This document shows positions 18,653-29,003 of a stretch of DNA of 64,000 bases, one piece after another; the first letter of the stretch is position 1, and each line of letters begins with the position of its first letter. The translations under genes and the position numbers were made by a program. The DNA is taken from the NCBI RefSeq assembly GCF_013624435.2, contig NZ_CP061768.1, positions 2,262,001-2,326,000 of the forward strand. Direction: 5' to 3'. The notes beneath the pieces were generated by a model, which was given only the letters and a program-made list of their open reading frames with translations, was not told the origin of the DNA and did no database searches. Origin of the DNA: Nocardioides campestrisoli. GTDB taxonomy: Bacteria > Actinomycetota > Actinomycetes > Propionibacteriales > Nocardioidaceae.

Positions 18653-20440
18653 TCACTGGACCACGTAGAGGTCGCGGTAGTTCGGCGCCCCGGAGGCGGC
18701 CTCGCCGGTCGGGTTGCCGACGCCCTGCCCGAAGGCGAGCAGCTCGCGCCGGAAGCCGGTGGGGACGAACGGCAGCTGCTCGGCGCTCGCCCGCTCGTCC
18801 AGCTCGGCCCAGGCCTCGTCCTGCTCCGTCGGCGGCAACGCCGCGATCCGGTCGAGCTCCTGCTCCACCGACTCCTCGGCGAACCGGGCGGTGTTGTAGT
18901 CCGACCCCGCCCGCAGCAGCGGCTCCACCAGGCCCGAGCCCGACGGCCAGTCGGCGCACAGGCTGACCGCGCGGACGTTCAGCTTCTTGTCCAGCGGGGA
19001 CTTCGGCTCGCCCCAGACGTTGTACGGCGACTCCGCCACGGGCAGCACCCGGACCGCGAAGCCGCCCCGGCGCAGCGCCCGGGTGACACGCGCCTGCACG
19101 GCCACGGCCCGGGGGTCGTCCTCGTGCACCAGCATGGTCAGCTCGTAGTCGCCCGGCTCGTGGCCGGCCTCCGCGAGCAGCTCGCGGGCCCGCTCCGGGT
19201 CGGTGCGCGGCCAGGAGCCCTCACCCGCGTCCACCGCGTCCCGGTCCTGCTTCCCCGGGAACCACGGCGGAACCAGCGAGTCCGCGTGCATCCGGGTGAT
19301 CCCCGGGACCTCGCCGGCCGCCAGCCACGCCTCTTCGTAGGGATAGGCGAGGGCGAGCGCGCGGCGTACGGCGAGGTCGGTGATCTTGGTGTGGTCCGGC
19401 GCCAGCGTGGAGACGCAGGGCGCGGCCTGCGGCACGAGTCGGTCGCCCAGCGCCGGGGCGGCCTCGGGGTAGGCGTGACCGCTCACCGTCGCCACCGTGT
19501 GCCGGGCCCGCTTCCCGCCGTCGAGGACCAGCCGGTCGACCTGGGCCTGCGTCCGGTCGAAGCGGAAGACCCAGCGGTCGAGGTACTGGTGCCGGCCCGG
19601 GTCGCTGTCCGGCTGCCACTGACCGTTGGTGACCAGCACGAGCCGTTTGCCGGGCACCAGCCGCTTCACCCGGTAGGGGCCGGTCGCCCAGGGCTTGCGG
19701 CCGTAGCCGGGCGGGTCGGAGACCTTCCCCTCCGGCACCGGGCCGAAGCCCGGCAGGGAGACCAGGCGATCCATCTCGGGGTAGGGCTCGGTGGTGGTGA
19801 GCACCACGTCGCGTCCCTCGACCCGGACTCCGGTGAAGGGCGCCTTCTCCGCCTTCTTCGCCTTCTTGCCCTGCTTGCCCTGCTGCTCCGTGCTCCTGCC
19901 CTGGGTGCCCCCGGCGAAGTACGGCCGGGTGTAGTCGGCGCCGGGCCCGAGGGGGAACGCCTTGACGTCCAGCGTGCGGGTGATCCCGAAGGCCACCTGG
20001 CCGGGGGTGACCGCGCTGCCGTCCTCCCAGGTCACCCCGTCGCGCACGGTGAACCGCCACTCGGTGTGGTCCTCGTTGGGCCGGCCCAGGTCCGTGGCCA
20101 GGTCGGGCACCAGCACCGGGGTGCCGTCCTCGCCGCGGACGTACTGGGTCAGCGAGCGCTGGGTCAGCGCCTGCATGATGGCCCTGGCCTGGCCCTGGCC
20201 GAGTCCGGCCGGGTCGAGCGACGTGGGTCCCGGCTCCCCCGGCAGGTGGACCGTGAGGCTGCCCCCGGAGACCGCACCCTCGACCGGCCGCGCCGGCCCA
20301 CGGAGGTCGGCGATCCGGGACGCGGAGCTACCCGGCGCCCCCGCGCCCTCGTCCGCGTCCTCCGGGTCCCCGCTCCCGGTGCAGGCCGTGAGCAGCAGCC
20401 CCGAGGCCACGCCCACGGCCCACGGCCTCCAGCGGCTCAT
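18653..20440 (-). CDS. Extracellular solute-binding lipoprotein, peptide/nickel type (SBP_bac_5)
   Basis: 595 residues. Lipoprotein signal with lipobox LLTAC and lipidated Cys20, then an acidic linker and a family 5 binding protein (DppA/OppA fold): [18 protein letters not shown] near the start and [19 protein letters not shown], typical of this family. A Lys-rich insertion (about residues 185-200, [12 protein letters not shown]) is unusual. Family members deliver oligopeptides or similar ligands to ABC permeases, but no permease or ATPase gene is adjacent, so this is an orphan whose transporter, if any, is elsewhere. It lies 8 bases after aspS and is probably co-transcribed with it. Confidence 0.85.
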   Translation of the reverse strand: MSRWRPWAVGVASGLLLTACTGSGDPEDADEGAGAPGSSASRIADLRGPARPVEGAVSGGSLTVHLPGEPGPTSLDPAGLGQGQARAIMQALTQRSLTQYVRGEDGTPVLVPDLATDLGRPNEDHTEWRFTVRDGVTWEDGSAVTPGQVAFGITRTLDVKAFPLGPGADYTRPYFAGGTQGRSTEQQGKQGKKAKKAEKAPFTGVRVEGRDVVLTTTEPYPEMDRLVSLPGFGPVPEGKVSDPPGYGRKPWATGPYRVKRLVPGKRLVLVTNGQWQPDSDPGRHQYLDRWVFRFDRTQAQVDRLVLDGGKRARHTVATVSGHAYPEAAPALGDRLVPQAAPCVSTLAPDHTKITDLAVRRALALAYPYEEAWLAAGEVPGITRMHADSLVPPWFPGKQDRDAVDAGEGSWPRTDPERARELLAEAGHEPGDYELTMLVHEDDPRAVAVQARVTRALRRGGFAVRVLPVAESPYNVWGEPKSPLDKKLNVRAVSLCADWPSGSGLVEPLLRAGSDYNTARFAEESVEQELDRIAALPPTEQDEAWAELDERASAEQLPFVPTGFRRELLAFGQGVGNPTGEAASGAPNYRDLYVVQ

Positions 20441-20448
20441 CGAGGTGC

Positions 20449-22260
20449 TCAGGCGTCAGCCGCGTCGGAGCCGGTCTCCTCCGGCACCGCGTCCACCCCG
20501 GCCTCCGCGCGCTGCTGCGCGCTGATCGGCGCGGGCGCCTCGGTGAGCGGGTCGTAACCGCCACCTGACTTCGGGAACGCGATCACGTCGCGGATCGAGT
20601 CGGTGCCGGCCAGCATGGCCGAGATCCGGTCCATCCCGACGGCGATGCCGCCGTGCGGCGGGGCGCCGTACTTGAACGCCTCGAGCAGGAAGCCGAACTT
20701 CTCCTCCGCCTCGGCCTCGTCGATCCCCATCACCTTGAAGACACGCTTCTGCACGTCCTCGCGGTGGATACGGATCGACCCGCCGCCCAGCTCGCTGCCG
20801 TTGCACACGATGTCGTAGGCGTAGGCGAGCGCCGAGCCGGGGTCGGTGTCGAAGGTGTCGAGGTACTCCGGCTTGGGGCTGGTGAAGGCGTGGTGCACCG
20901 CGGTCCAGGCGCCGGCGCCCACGGCGACGTCGCCGCTGGCCACCGCGTCCGAGGCGGGCTCGAACAGCGGCGCGTCCACCACCCAGGTGAAGGCGAAGGT
21001 GGACTCGTCGATCAGGCCGCCGCGGCGCCCGATCTCCAGCCGGGCGGCACCCAGCAGGGCGCGGCTCGGCTTGGCCGCGCCGGCGGCGAAGAAGATGCAG
21101 TCCCCGGGCGCCGCGCCGACGTGGTCGGCCAGCCCGGCCGCCTCGGTCTCGGAGAGGTTCTTGGCGACGGGCCCGGTGAGCGAGCCGTCCTCCTGGACGA
21201 GCACGTAGGCCAGGCCCTTGGCACCGCGCTGCTTGGCCCACTCCTGCCAGGCGTCCAGCTTCTTGCGCGGCTGCGAGGCGCCGCCGGGCATCACCACGGC
21301 ACCGACGTACGGCGCCTGGAAGACCCGGAACGTGGTGTCGGCGAAGAACTCGGTGCACTCCACGAGCTCCAGACCCATTCGCAGGTCGGGCTTGTCGGAG
21401 CCGAAGCGGCGCATCGCCTCCTCGTAGGTCATCCGCGGGATCGGACGCTCGATCTTGTGCCCGGCCTCGGCCCACATCGCCTCGAGCACGTCCTCCATCA
21501 GCCGGATGACGTCCTCCTGGTCCACGAAGCTCATCTCGATGTCGAGCTGGGTGAACTCGGGCTGGCGGTCGGCGCGGAAGTCCTCGTCCCGGTAGCAGCG
21601 GGCGATCTGGTAGTACTTCTCCAGCCCGCCGACCATCAGCAGCTGCTTGAACAGCTGCGGGCTCTGCGGCAGGGCGTACCAGCTGCCGGGCCGGAGCCGG
21701 GCCGGCACCACGAAGTCGCGGGCGCCCTCGGGGGTGGAGCGGGTCAGGGTCGGGGTCTCCACCTCGACGAAGCCGTGCTCGTCGAGCACCGTGCGGGCCG
21801 CCCGGTTGAGCCGGCTGCGCAGCCGGATGGCGGCGGCGGGGCCGGAGCGGCGCAGGTCGAGGTAGCGGTGCTTGAGCCGCACCTCCTCCCCCACGTCGCC
21901 GCCCTTGTGCGAGGCGGCGTCGTCGATCGGGAACGGCAGCGGAGCCGCGGTCGAGAGCACCTCGACGCCCTCGGTGCCAGGCAGAGCGACGACCTCGATC
22001 TCGCCGGTGGGGATCGCCGCGTTGGCGTTGCCCTCGGGACGGGTGCCGACCTCGCCGGTGACCTTGAGGCAGTACTCGTTGCGCAGGCTGTGGGCCACGG
22101 CCTCGTCCCGGACCACCACCTGCACCACGCCGCTGGCGTCGCGCAGGTCGAGGAAGGCGACGCCGCCGTGATCGCGGCGCCGCGCCACCCACCCGGCGAG
22201 GGTCACGGTCTGGCCGACGTGCTCGGGTCGCAGGGAACCGGCGTCATGGGTGCGGATCAC
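20449..22260 (-). CDS. aspS: Aspartyl-tRNA synthetase
   Basis: Class IIb synthetase of 603 residues: N-terminal OB-fold anticodon-binding domain ([19 protein letters not shown]), catalytic core with motif 2 ([20 protein letters not shown]), a bacterial GAD insertion (about residues 300-410), and motif 3 ([16 protein letters not shown]). Many actinobacterial AspRS are non-discriminating and also make Asp-tRNA-Asn for the amidotransferase; whether this one does cannot be read with certainty. GTG at 22260 overlaps the hisS stop by 4 bases (GTGA). The long in-frame upstream extension shadows hisS. Confidence 0.97.
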   Translation of the reverse strand: MIRTHDAGSLRPEHVGQTVTLAGWVARRRDHGGVAFLDLRDASGVVQVVVRDEAVAHSLRNEYCLKVTGEVGTRPEGNANAAIPTGEIEVVALPGTEGVEVLSTAAPLPFPIDDAASHKGGDVGEEVRLKHRYLDLRRSGPAAAIRLRSRLNRAARTVLDEHGFVEVETPTLTRSTPEGARDFVVPARLRPGSWYALPQSPQLFKQLLMVGGLEKYYQIARCYRDEDFRADRQPEFTQLDIEMSFVDQEDVIRLMEDVLEAMWAEAGHKIERPIPRMTYEEAMRRFGSDKPDLRMGLELVECTEFFADTTFRVFQAPYVGAVVMPGGASQPRKKLDAWQEWAKQRGAKGLAYVLVQEDGSLTGPVAKNLSETEAAGLADHVGAAPGDCIFFAAGAAKPSRALLGAARLEIGRRGGLIDESTFAFTWVVDAPLFEPASDAVASGDVAVGAGAWTAVHHAFTSPKPEYLDTFDTDPGSALAYAYDIVCNGSELGGGSIRIHREDVQKRVFKVMGIDEAEAEEKFGFLLEAFKYGAPPHGGIAVGMDRISAMLAGTDSIRDVIAFPKSGGGYDPLTEAPAPISAQQRAEAGVDAVPEETGSDAADA

Positions 22261-23633
22261 GGGGTGTTCTCCTCGGTGGTGGTGGGGATGCTGGGGGTGG
22301 CGGTCGGGGTCAGCACCTGCGGTCGCAGGTCCTCGGCCGGTGGGGTCCAGGACGCCGGATCGGCGGCGACCTGCTCCCCGGAACGGATGTCCTTGACGGT
22401 GTCGGCGCCGTCGTCGCCGGGGAACCAGACCCAGGGGATGCCGCGGCGCTCGGCGAACCGGATCTGCTTGCCGAACTTGCTGGCGCTGGGCGCCACCTCG
22501 CACGGCACGCCACGACGACGCAGGGCGGCGGCCACGTCGGTGGACCGCGTGCGGCTCTCCTCGTCGACCACGGCCACCAGCACCGCGCTGGGCACCGGGC
22601 GGGACCCGGCGAGCACGCCGTCGGCCAGCAGCGGCAGCAGGCTGCGGGAGACGCCGAACGAGACGCCGACGCCGGGGTAGGTGGTCTTGCCGTCGGTGGC
22701 CAGCGCGTCGTACCGACCGCCGCCGCCCACCGACTTGAGGCGCTCGTAGCCCTCCATGAAGATCTCCACGACCGTGCCGGTGTAGTAGTCGAGGCCACGG
22801 GCGATGCGCAGGTTCGCCTCGACGCTCACCGACGGGGCGTCGACCGCCGCGCAGCCCTCGATCACGGCGGCCAGCTCGGCCAGGCCCTCGTCGAGCAGGT
22901 CGTCGGTGACGCCCAGCGCGCGGACCCGCTCCACGAAGGAGGTGTCGGGGACCCGGATCGTGGCCAGCTCCAGGCACCGCTCGGCCTGCTCGGCCGTGGC
23001 TCCGGCCTGCTCGACCAGCAGCCGCGCCACCTGCTCGGCGGGCAGCTTGTCGAGCTTGTCGATCACCTTGATCGCGGCGGTCACGTCCCCGATGCCGAGG
23101 CCGCGGTAGAAGCCCTGGATCAGCTTGCGGTTGTTGAACTGGAACGCCACCGGCGGGATGGGCAGCCGGTCGAGGGCGTCGACCATCACGGTCATCACCT
23201 CGACGTCGTGGTGGAACGCCAGGGTGTCGCGCCCGACGATGTCGACGTCGGCCTGGGTGAACTGCCGGTACCGGCCCTCCTGCGGGCGCTCGCCTCGCCA
23301 CGCCGGCTGGATCTGGAAGCGGCGGAACGGGAACTCGAGGTGGCCTGCGTGCTCGAGCACGTAGCGGGCGAAGGGCACGGTGAGGTCGAAGTGCATGCCC
23401 AGGCCGGTGTCGTCGGCGCTGTCGTCGGCCTGCAACCTGCGCAGGACGTAGATCTCCTTGTCGATCTCGCCACCCTTGGCCAGCCGGTCCAGCGGCTCCA
23501 CGACGCGCGTCTCGATGTTGGCGAAGCCGTGCAGCTCGAAGGTGCTCGACAGGGACGCGATCACGTCGCGCTCCACCACCCGCTGGGCGGGCAGCAGCTC
23601 GGGGAACCCGCTCAGCGGGGCGATCCTGGCCAT
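22257..23633 (-). CDS. hisS: Histidyl-tRNA synthetase
   Basis: Class II synthetase of 458 residues charging tRNA-His. Seen: motif 1 region, [11 protein letters not shown], motif 2 [14 protein letters not shown], the histidine-specific [15 protein letters not shown] segment, motif 3 GGGGRYD, and a C-terminal anticodon-binding domain. It starts one base after the metallo-hydrolase stop and overlaps aspS by 4 bases; the hisS-aspS pair is common in actinobacteria. A short tail rich in Thr and Pro follows the anticodon domain. Confidence 0.96.
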   Translation of the reverse strand: MARIAPLSGFPELLPAQRVVERDVIASLSSTFELHGFANIETRVVEPLDRLAKGGEIDKEIYVLRRLQADDSADDTGLGMHFDLTVPFARYVLEHAGHLEFPFRRFQIQPAWRGERPQEGRYRQFTQADVDIVGRDTLAFHHDVEVMTVMVDALDRLPIPPVAFQFNNRKLIQGFYRGLGIGDVTAAIKVIDKLDKLPAEQVARLLVEQAGATAEQAERCLELATIRVPDTSFVERVRALGVTDDLLDEGLAELAAVIEGCAAVDAPSVSVEANLRIARGLDYYTGTVVEIFMEGYERLKSVGGGGRYDALATDGKTTYPGVGVSFGVSRSLLPLLADGVLAGSRPVPSAVLVAVVDEESRTRSTDVAAALRRRGVPCEVAPSASKFGKQIRFAERRGIPWVWFPGDDGADTVKDIRSGEQVAADPASWTPPAEDLRPQVLTPTATPSIPTTTEENTP

Positions 23634-23634
23634 C

Positions 23635-24357
23635 TCAGAGTCCTCGGGTCACACGGGCAGAGTCGCCCTGGTCGATCAGCTCGCGCAGGTAGGGGTTGGT
23701 CGCCCGCTCCCGCCCGATCGAGGTCTGCTCCCCGTGCCCGGGCAGCACCACGATGTCGTCGGCCAGCGGCAGCACCTTGGAGGTCAGGCTGCGCAGCATC
23801 GTGGGGTGGTCGCCGCCGGGCAGGTCCGTGCGGCCGATGGAGCCGGCGAAGAGCAGGTCACCGGAGAACATCACCTCCGACACGTCCGCGCTGCCGGCCG
23901 ACTCGCCGTACGGCGTGCGGAAGGTGACCGAGCCCTCGGTGTGGCCGGGCGTGTGGTCGACCACGAACGAGAGGCCCGCGATCTCCAGGGTCTGCTCGTC
24001 GGAGAGCTCGCGCACGTCGTCGGGCTCGGCCCACTCGTACGAGCCGCCCAGCAGCATCTGGGTGCTCTCCCGCGACATGCCCGCCATCGGATCGGTCAGC
24101 AGGTGCCGGTCCCGGGGGTGGATCCAGGCGGTGGCCTCGTAGCTGCCGGCCACCGGGGCGACGCACCACATGTGGTCGATGTGCCCGTGGGTCACCAGGA
24201 CCGCGACCGGTTTGAGCCGGTTCTCGCGGACGACCTGGTCGACCCCGGAGGCGGCGTCCTTGCCCGGATCGACGACGACGCACTCGTTGCCGGGACCGGT
24301 CGAGACGACGTAGCAGTTGGTTCCCCAGGGGCCCGCGGGGAAGCCGGCGATGAACAC
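23635..24357 (-). CDS. Metallo-beta-lactamase-fold hydrolase, glyoxalase II-like
   Basis: 240 residues. The metal-binding motif THGHIDH gives His57, His59, Asp61 and His62, with later metal ligands in HTPGHTEGSV and SGDLLFAGSIGRTDLPGG, and VLPGHG near the end. This pattern fits hydroxyacylglutathione hydrolase-like thioesterases; the natural thioester in a mycothiol-using actinobacterium is not known. GTG at 24357 is preferred because GAAGG lies 9 bases upstream; an ATG at 24435 would add 26 unsupported residues across the intergenic promoter region. It heads the hisS-aspS directon; the family often precedes hisS in actinobacteria. Confidence 0.85.
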   Translation of the reverse strand: MFIAGFPAGPWGTNCYVVSTGPGNECVVVDPGKDAASGVDQVVRENRLKPVAVLVTHGHIDHMWCVAPVAGSYEATAWIHPRDRHLLTDPMAGMSRESTQMLLGGSYEWAEPDDVRELSDEQTLEIAGLSFVVDHTPGHTEGSVTFRTPYGESAGSADVSEVMFSGDLLFAGSIGRTDLPGGDHPTMLRSLTSKVLPLADDIVVLPGHGEQTSIGRERATNPYLRELIDQGDSARVTRGL

Positions 24358-24429
24358 GGTGATGGACCTTCGATCGACTCGGGAGGGGTTGTCGGTCAGC
24401 AGCCTACCGAGCAGCGCCGGTTCATTGAC

Positions 24430-24435
24430 TAGCAT
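24430..24435 (+). promoter_or_regulatory. Possible -10 box for the DUF349 gene
   Basis: TAGCAT ends 8 bases before the ATG at 24444 and no ribosome binding site is visible, suggesting a leaderless or nearly leaderless transcript. No clear -35. Confidence 0.4.
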
Positions 24436-24443
24436 GGGCCGCT

Positions 24444-25682
24444 ATGAGCGCGCAGAAGCAGTCCGAGTGGGGCCGGGTGGCCGAGGACGGCACCGTCTAC
24501 GTCAAGACCAGCACGGGTGAGCGTGCCGTCGGGTCCTACCCCGCGGGCACCCCCGAGGAGGCGTTGACGTTCTTCACCGAACGCTTCGCGGCCCTGGAGT
24601 TCGAGGTCGGCCTGCTGGCCCAACGCGTGGCCGCGGGGAAGGTGAGCCCGGAGGAGGCGACCACCGCGGTCAAGACCGTGCGGGCCCAGGTCACCGAGGC
24701 CAATGCCGTCGGCGACCTGGACTCCCTGCTGGCCAAGCTGGACGCCCTCGGGCCGGTGATCGCCACCCAGCGGGAGGCGCGCAAGGCCGAGAAGGCCCAG
24801 CGCACCGCGGAGTCGAAGGCGCGCAAGGAGGAGCTGGTCGCCGAGGCGGAGAAGCTCGCCGCCGGCGACGACTGGCGCAACGGCGCCAACCGGCTCCGGG
24901 ACCTCCTCGAGGAGTGGAAGGCGCTCCCCCGTCTGGACAAGTCGACCGACGACACGCTGTGGCGTCGGTTCTCCTCGGCCCGCACCACCTACACCCGTCG
25001 TCGCAAGAGCCACTTCGCCGAGCAGCACGAGAAGCGCGACGCCGCCAAGGCGGTCAAGGAGCGCCTGGCCAAGGAGGCCGAGTCGCTCGCCGACTCGACC
25101 GACTGGGGTCCCACCTCAGGTCGGTTCCGCGACCTGATGCGCGACTGGAAGGCCGCCGGCCCCGCGCCGCGCGAGGTCGACGAGAAGCTCTGGCGCCGGT
25201 TCCGCGGCGCCCAGGACAAGTTCTTCGGCAACCGCGACGCGGCCAACGCGGCGATGGACGCCGAGTTCGCCAGCAACGCCGAGGTCAAGGAGGCCCTGCT
25301 GGTCGAGGCCGAGGCCCTGCTCCCGATCACCGACCTCGAGGCCGCCAAGGCCGCGTTCCGCGACCTCGCCGAGCGCTGGGACGCCGCGGGCAAGGTCCCG
25401 CGGGACCGGATCAAGGAGCTCGAGGGCCGGATGCGCGTGATCGAGCAGACGATCCGCGGCGCCGAGGACGACCAGTGGCGCCGCACCGACCCGGAGAAGT
25501 CGGCCCGTGCCGACGACATGGTCGGCAAGCTCCAGGCGGCGATCGACGACCTGGAGGCGCAGCTGGCGAAGGCCCGGGACGCCGGCCAGGACAAGAAGGT
25601 CCGTGAGCTCGAGGAGAACCTCGCCTCCCGGCAGGCCTTCCTGGAGATGGCCCGCCGGGCCGCCGAGGAGTTCTCCGGCTGA
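24444..25682 (+). CDS. DUF349 repeat protein
   Basis: 412 residues, highly charged and almost wholly helical. Three DUF349 repeats can be picked out, each with a W-K/R core followed by LWRRF (for example DDWRNGANRLRDLLEEWK, TDWGPTSGRFRDLMRDWK and the LPITDLEAAKAAFRDLAERW segment), then a C-terminal coiled coil (about residues 355-410). The family is widespread in bacteria and poorly understood; links to envelope stress or competence have been suggested for some members. Diverges from the hydrolase at 24357 and converges on rel across a strong hairpin. Confidence 0.88.
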   Translation: MSAQKQSEWGRVAEDGTVYVKTSTGERAVGSYPAGTPEEALTFFTERFAALEFEVGLLAQRVAAGKVSPEEATTAVKTVRAQVTEANAVGDLDSLLAKLDALGPVIATQREARKAEKAQRTAESKARKEELVAEAEKLAAGDDWRNGANRLRDLLEEWKALPRLDKSTDDTLWRRFSSARTTYTRRRKSHFAEQHEKRDAAKAVKERLAKEAESLADSTDWGPTSGRFRDLMRDWKAAGPAPREVDEKLWRRFRGAQDKFFGNRDAANAAMDAEFASNAEVKEALLVEAEALLPITDLEAAKAAFRDLAERWDAAGKVPRDRIKELEGRMRVIEQTIRGAEDDQWRRTDPEKSARADDMVGKLQAAIDDLEAQLAKARDAGQDKKVRELEENLASRQAFLEMARRAAEEFSG

Positions 25683-25707
25683 GCCGAGGCCTTCCCGCCG
25701 CAGAGAT

Positions 25708-25743
25708 GACAGCGGCCCCGCACAGAGGTGCGGGGCCGCTGTC
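25708..25743. terminator. Bidirectional hairpin between DUF349 gene and rel
   Basis: Perfect 16-base inverted repeat around an AGAG loop, placed between two convergent genes, 8 bases before the rel stop. This is the strongest terminator-like hairpin in the window; no T-run on either side. Confidence 0.85.
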
Positions 25744-25751
25744 GTGTCCGG

Positions 25752-28052
25752 CTACTGGGTGACCCGGTAGGCGTCGAAGACGCCGGGCACACCGCGTACG
25801 GCGCGCAGCACGCTGTCCAGGTGCGTCGCGTCGGCCATCTCGAAGGTGAACCTGCTCTTGGAGACCCGGTCGCGGGTGGTCTGCAGCGTGGCGCTGAGGA
25901 TGTTCACGTGGGTGTCCGCCAGCGCCATGGTGATGTCGGAGAGCAGCCGGGCCCGGTCCAGCGCCTCGACCTGGATGTTGACCAGGAACGTCGAGTGCGC
26001 GTTCGGGGCCCAGTCCACCTCGATCAGCCGCTCGGGCTGGGACTGGAGGCTCTCGGCGTTGGTGCAGTCGCGCCGGTGCACCGAGACTCCCCCGCCCTTG
26101 GTCACGAAGCCCAGGATCGGGTCAGGCGGGACCGGCGTGCAGCACTTGGCGAGCTTGACCCACACGTCGCCCGTGCCCTGGACGACCACCCCGGAGTCGC
26201 CGGCGGCGGCGACCTTCGGCGGACGGCTGCGGCGACCGGTGATCGTCACGCCCTCGGCGAGGTCCTCGGCGGCACCCTCGTCGCCCCCGTGCAGCTCGAT
26301 CACCCGGCGGACCACCGCCTGGGCCGAGAGGTTCCCCTCGCCCACCGCGGCGTAGAGCGCGGAGACGTCGGCGAGCTTGTAGTGCAGCGCCACCTCGGTC
26401 AGCGACTCGTGGGAGAGCACACGCTTGAGCGGCAGGCCCTCCTTGCGCATCAGCCGGGCGATCTGGTCCTTGCCGCGCTCGGTCGCCTCCTCGCGCCGCT
26501 CCTTGGTGAACCACTGACGGATCTTCGACCGCGCCCGCTGCGACTTCACGAAGTTGAGCCAGTCCAGGGACGGGCCGGCGGTCGGCGACTTGGAGGTGAA
26601 GACCTCCACCACGTCGCCGTTGTCCAGCGTGGACTCCAACGGCACCAGCCGGCCGTTGACCCGGGCGCCGATGGTGTGGTGCCCGACCTCGGTGTGCACC
26701 GCGTAGGCGAAGTCGATCGGGGTGGCGCCGGTCGGCAGCGCGATCACGTCACCGCGCGGGGTGAAGACGTAGACCTCGGCCCGGTTGATCTCGAACCGCA
26801 GGGACTCCAGGAACTCGCCCGGGTCCTCGACGTCGCTCTGCCAGTCCATGAGCTGGCGCAGCCAGTGCATGTCGTCCATGTCGCCGGCCCGGTCGGTGTC
26901 GACCCCGTTGCGCGAGTCCTCCTTGTACTTCCAGTGCGCCGCCACGCCGTACTCGGCCCGGCGGTGCATGCCGAAGGTACGGATCTGCACCTCGACCGGC
27001 CGGCCGGACGGACCCATCACGGTGGTGTGCAGCGACTGGTACATGTTGAACTTGGGCATCGCCACGTAGTCCTTGAAGCGACCCAGCACCGGGTTCCACC
27101 GCGAGTGCAGGACGCCCAGGACCGAGTAGCACTCCCGGTCCTCCTCGACCAGGATCCGGATCCCCACCAGGTCGTAGATGTCGGAGAACTCCCGGCCGCC
27201 GACGATCATCTTCTGGTAGATCGAGTAGTAGTGCTTCGGCCGTCCGGTGACCTTCGCCTTGATCCGCGCGTTCTTCAGGTCCTGCTTGACCTGGGCGATC
27301 ACCTGGGTGAGGAACTGGTCGCGGGAGGGCGCCCGCTCCGCCACCATCCGGACGATCTCGTCGTAGATCTTCGGGTGCAGCGTGGCGAACGCCAGGTCCT
27401 CCAGCTCCCACTTGAGCGTGTTCATGCCCAGGCGGTGGGCCAGTGGGGCGTAGATGTCCAGCGTCTCGCGCGCGGTCCGCTCCTGGCTGGCCTGCGGCAC
27501 GTAGCGCAGCGTGCGCATGTTGTGCAGCCGGTCGGCGAGCTTGATCACCAGCACCCGGATGTCGCGGGACATCGCCACGATCATCTTGCGGATGGTCTCG
27601 GCCTGCGCCGCGTCGCCGTACTTGACCTTGTCCAGCTTGGTCACGCCGTCCACCAGGACCGCGACCTCGTCGCCGAAGTCGGCGCGCAGCTCGTCGAGGG
27701 TGTACGGCGTGTCCTCGACCGTGTCGTGCAGGAGCGCGGCCACCAGCGTCGGCTCGGTCATCCCGATGTCCGCCAGGATCGTGGTCACTGCGAGCGGGTG
27801 GGTGATGTAGGGGTCGCCGCTCTTGCGGGTCTGGGTCCCGTGCATCCGCTCGGCGGTCACGTACGCCCGCTCGAGCAGGGCGAGGTCGGCCTTCGGGTGG
27901 TTGGCCCGCACCGCCCGGAACAACGGCTCCAGCACGGGGTTCCCGGGCACGCTCCGGGTGCCGATCCGAGCCAGGCGGGCACGCATCGAGCGCGCCGAGA
28001 CGGGCAGCTCGCTGCTGCCCTGCTCCGGTGTCGTCCCCTGCTGCTCGGTCAC
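25752..28052 (-). CDS. rel: Bifunctional (p)ppGpp synthetase/hydrolase Rel
   Basis: 766 residues with the full long-RSH layout: an HD hydrolase domain (His109-Asp110 and Glu113-Asp114 in HDTVEDT), a synthetase domain ([12 protein letters not shown] then GRFKDYV with the RxKD motif at 325-328 that marks bifunctional enzymes), TGS ([12 protein letters not shown]), a helical/CC region and a C-terminal ACT domain. It makes the alarmone during amino-acid starvation on ribosomes and degrades it otherwise. GTG start at 28052. It follows apt by 19 bases; yajC-(secDF)-apt-rel is the usual actinobacterial order, here without secDF. Confidence 0.97.
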   Translation of the reverse strand: MTEQQGTTPEQGSSELPVSARSMRARLARIGTRSVPGNPVLEPLFRAVRANHPKADLALLERAYVTAERMHGTQTRKSGDPYITHPLAVTTILADIGMTEPTLVAALLHDTVEDTPYTLDELRADFGDEVAVLVDGVTKLDKVKYGDAAQAETIRKMIVAMSRDIRVLVIKLADRLHNMRTLRYVPQASQERTARETLDIYAPLAHRLGMNTLKWELEDLAFATLHPKIYDEIVRMVAERAPSRDQFLTQVIAQVKQDLKNARIKAKVTGRPKHYYSIYQKMIVGGREFSDIYDLVGIRILVEEDRECYSVLGVLHSRWNPVLGRFKDYVAMPKFNMYQSLHTTVMGPSGRPVEVQIRTFGMHRRAEYGVAAHWKYKEDSRNGVDTDRAGDMDDMHWLRQLMDWQSDVEDPGEFLESLRFEINRAEVYVFTPRGDVIALPTGATPIDFAYAVHTEVGHHTIGARVNGRLVPLESTLDNGDVVEVFTSKSPTAGPSLDWLNFVKSQRARSKIRQWFTKERREEATERGKDQIARLMRKEGLPLKRVLSHESLTEVALHYKLADVSALYAAVGEGNLSAQAVVRRVIELHGGDEGAAEDLAEGVTITGRRSRPPKVAAAGDSGVVVQGTGDVWVKLAKCCTPVPPDPILGFVTKGGGVSVHRRDCTNAESLQSQPERLIEVDWAPNAHSTFLVNIQVEALDRARLLSDITMALADTHVNILSATLQTTRDRVSKSRFTFEMADATHLDSVLRAVRGVPGVFDAYRVTQ

Positions 28053-28071
28053 CGGGTCAGTCTAGTCCGGC

Positions 28072-28626
28072 TCAGACCGACTGAAGGACCGTCAGGGGTA
28101 CCCCGTCGCAGGAGCCGCGACCGTCGAGCACGGCGATCTCCATCAGCACCGCGACCCCGACCACCGTTCCGCCGCACGAGGCGACCAGCTCGCGGGTGGC
28201 GGCCACGGTGCCGCCGGTGGCCAGGACGTCGTCGACCAGCAGCACCCGGTCGCCGGGGCTGATCGCGTCCTGGTGCAGCTCCAGGGTCGCGGACGCGTAC
28301 TCCAGGTCGTAGGAGACCTGGTGCGTCGCGCGGGGCAGCTTGCCGACCTTGCGCACCGGCACGAAGCCGGCCCCCAGGGCGAGCGCCACCGGGGCCGCGA
28401 GGATGAACCCGCGCGCCTCCATGCCGACGACCTTGTCGACCACCCCGTGCTCGGACTGGTCTAGACCGGCCTCGGCCAGGGCGGTGATGGTCTGCTCGAA
28501 CGCGGTGTGGTCCGCGAGCAGGGGCGTGATGTCCTTGAAGATCACCCCGGGCTCGGGGTAGTCGGGCACGTCGACGACCAGCCGGGTCATCGCCTCGCGG
28601 GCGGCCACGGCAGCCGGAGAGACCAC
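28072..28626 (-). CDS. apt: Adenine phosphoribosyltransferase
   Basis: Salvages adenine with PRPP to AMP. 184 residues. Seen: VPDYPEPGVIFKDITPLL near the N-terminus, the flexible loop around RKVGKLP, and the PRPP-binding motif VLLVDDVLATGGT. The GTG at 28626 is three bases after yajC; an internal ATG (28590, MTRLVVDVPDYP) is also possible and would remove 12 residues that are not conserved in the family. Same strand as yajC and rel, probably one operon. Confidence 0.93.
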   Translation of the reverse strand: MVSPAAVAAREAMTRLVVDVPDYPEPGVIFKDITPLLADHTAFEQTITALAEAGLDQSEHGVVDKVVGMEARGFILAAPVALALGAGFVPVRKVGKLPRATHQVSYDLEYASATLELHQDAISPGDRVLLVDDVLATGGTVAATRELVASCGGTVVGVAVLMEIAVLDGRGSCDGVPLTVLQSV

Positions 28627-28629
28627 GCC

Positions 28630-28953
28630 TCAGGCTCCGGGGGTGGTCGGGCCGTTGAACCCGTCGTCCCCGGAGCGGGCCTCGTCGACGGAGGCCTGCT
28701 CGACCGAGGCCTGCTCGATCGCGGCCACGGCACCGCGGGCGACCTCGACGACGACGCCGTCGGCGATCTCGACCCGGACCCGGTCCTCGCTGGTCTCCCG
28801 GACGACGGCGAAGATCCCGGAGCTCAGCAGCACCCGGTCCCCCACCTTCAGCGCCGCCTGGAGCTTGGCGATCTCCTTCTGGCGCTTGCCGGCTGGACGG
28901 ACGATCAGCAGCCAGAAGACCAGGGCGATGGCGACCAGGGGCAGGAACTCCAC
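28630..28953 (-). CDS. yajC: Preprotein translocase subunit YajC
   Basis: 107 residues: one N-terminal transmembrane helix (LPLVAIALVFWLLIVRPAG), then the small conserved domain LKVGDRVLLSSGIFAVV. It associates with SecDF-YidC in the membrane. GTG at 28953 follows an AGAGG ribosome binding site. The C-terminus contains a 5-residue direct repeat (EQASVEQASV) encoded by a 15-base tandem duplication near 28690-28720. In most actinobacteria secD and secF follow at once; here apt follows three bases later. Confidence 0.92.
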   Translation of the reverse strand: MEFLPLVAIALVFWLLIVRPAGKRQKEIAKLQAALKVGDRVLLSSGIFAVVRETSEDRVRVEIADGVVVEVARGAVAAIEQASVEQASVDEARSGDDGFNGPTTPGA

Positions 28954-29003
28954 GAGATGACCTCTCGAACGGGGACGGTGTGCTCTCGTGAGTCTACGTC
29001 GCC

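Noticed and set aside
25728..28262. 844-codon + strand open frame antisense to rel
   Set aside because: Antisense shadow; all conserved motifs are on the rel strand.
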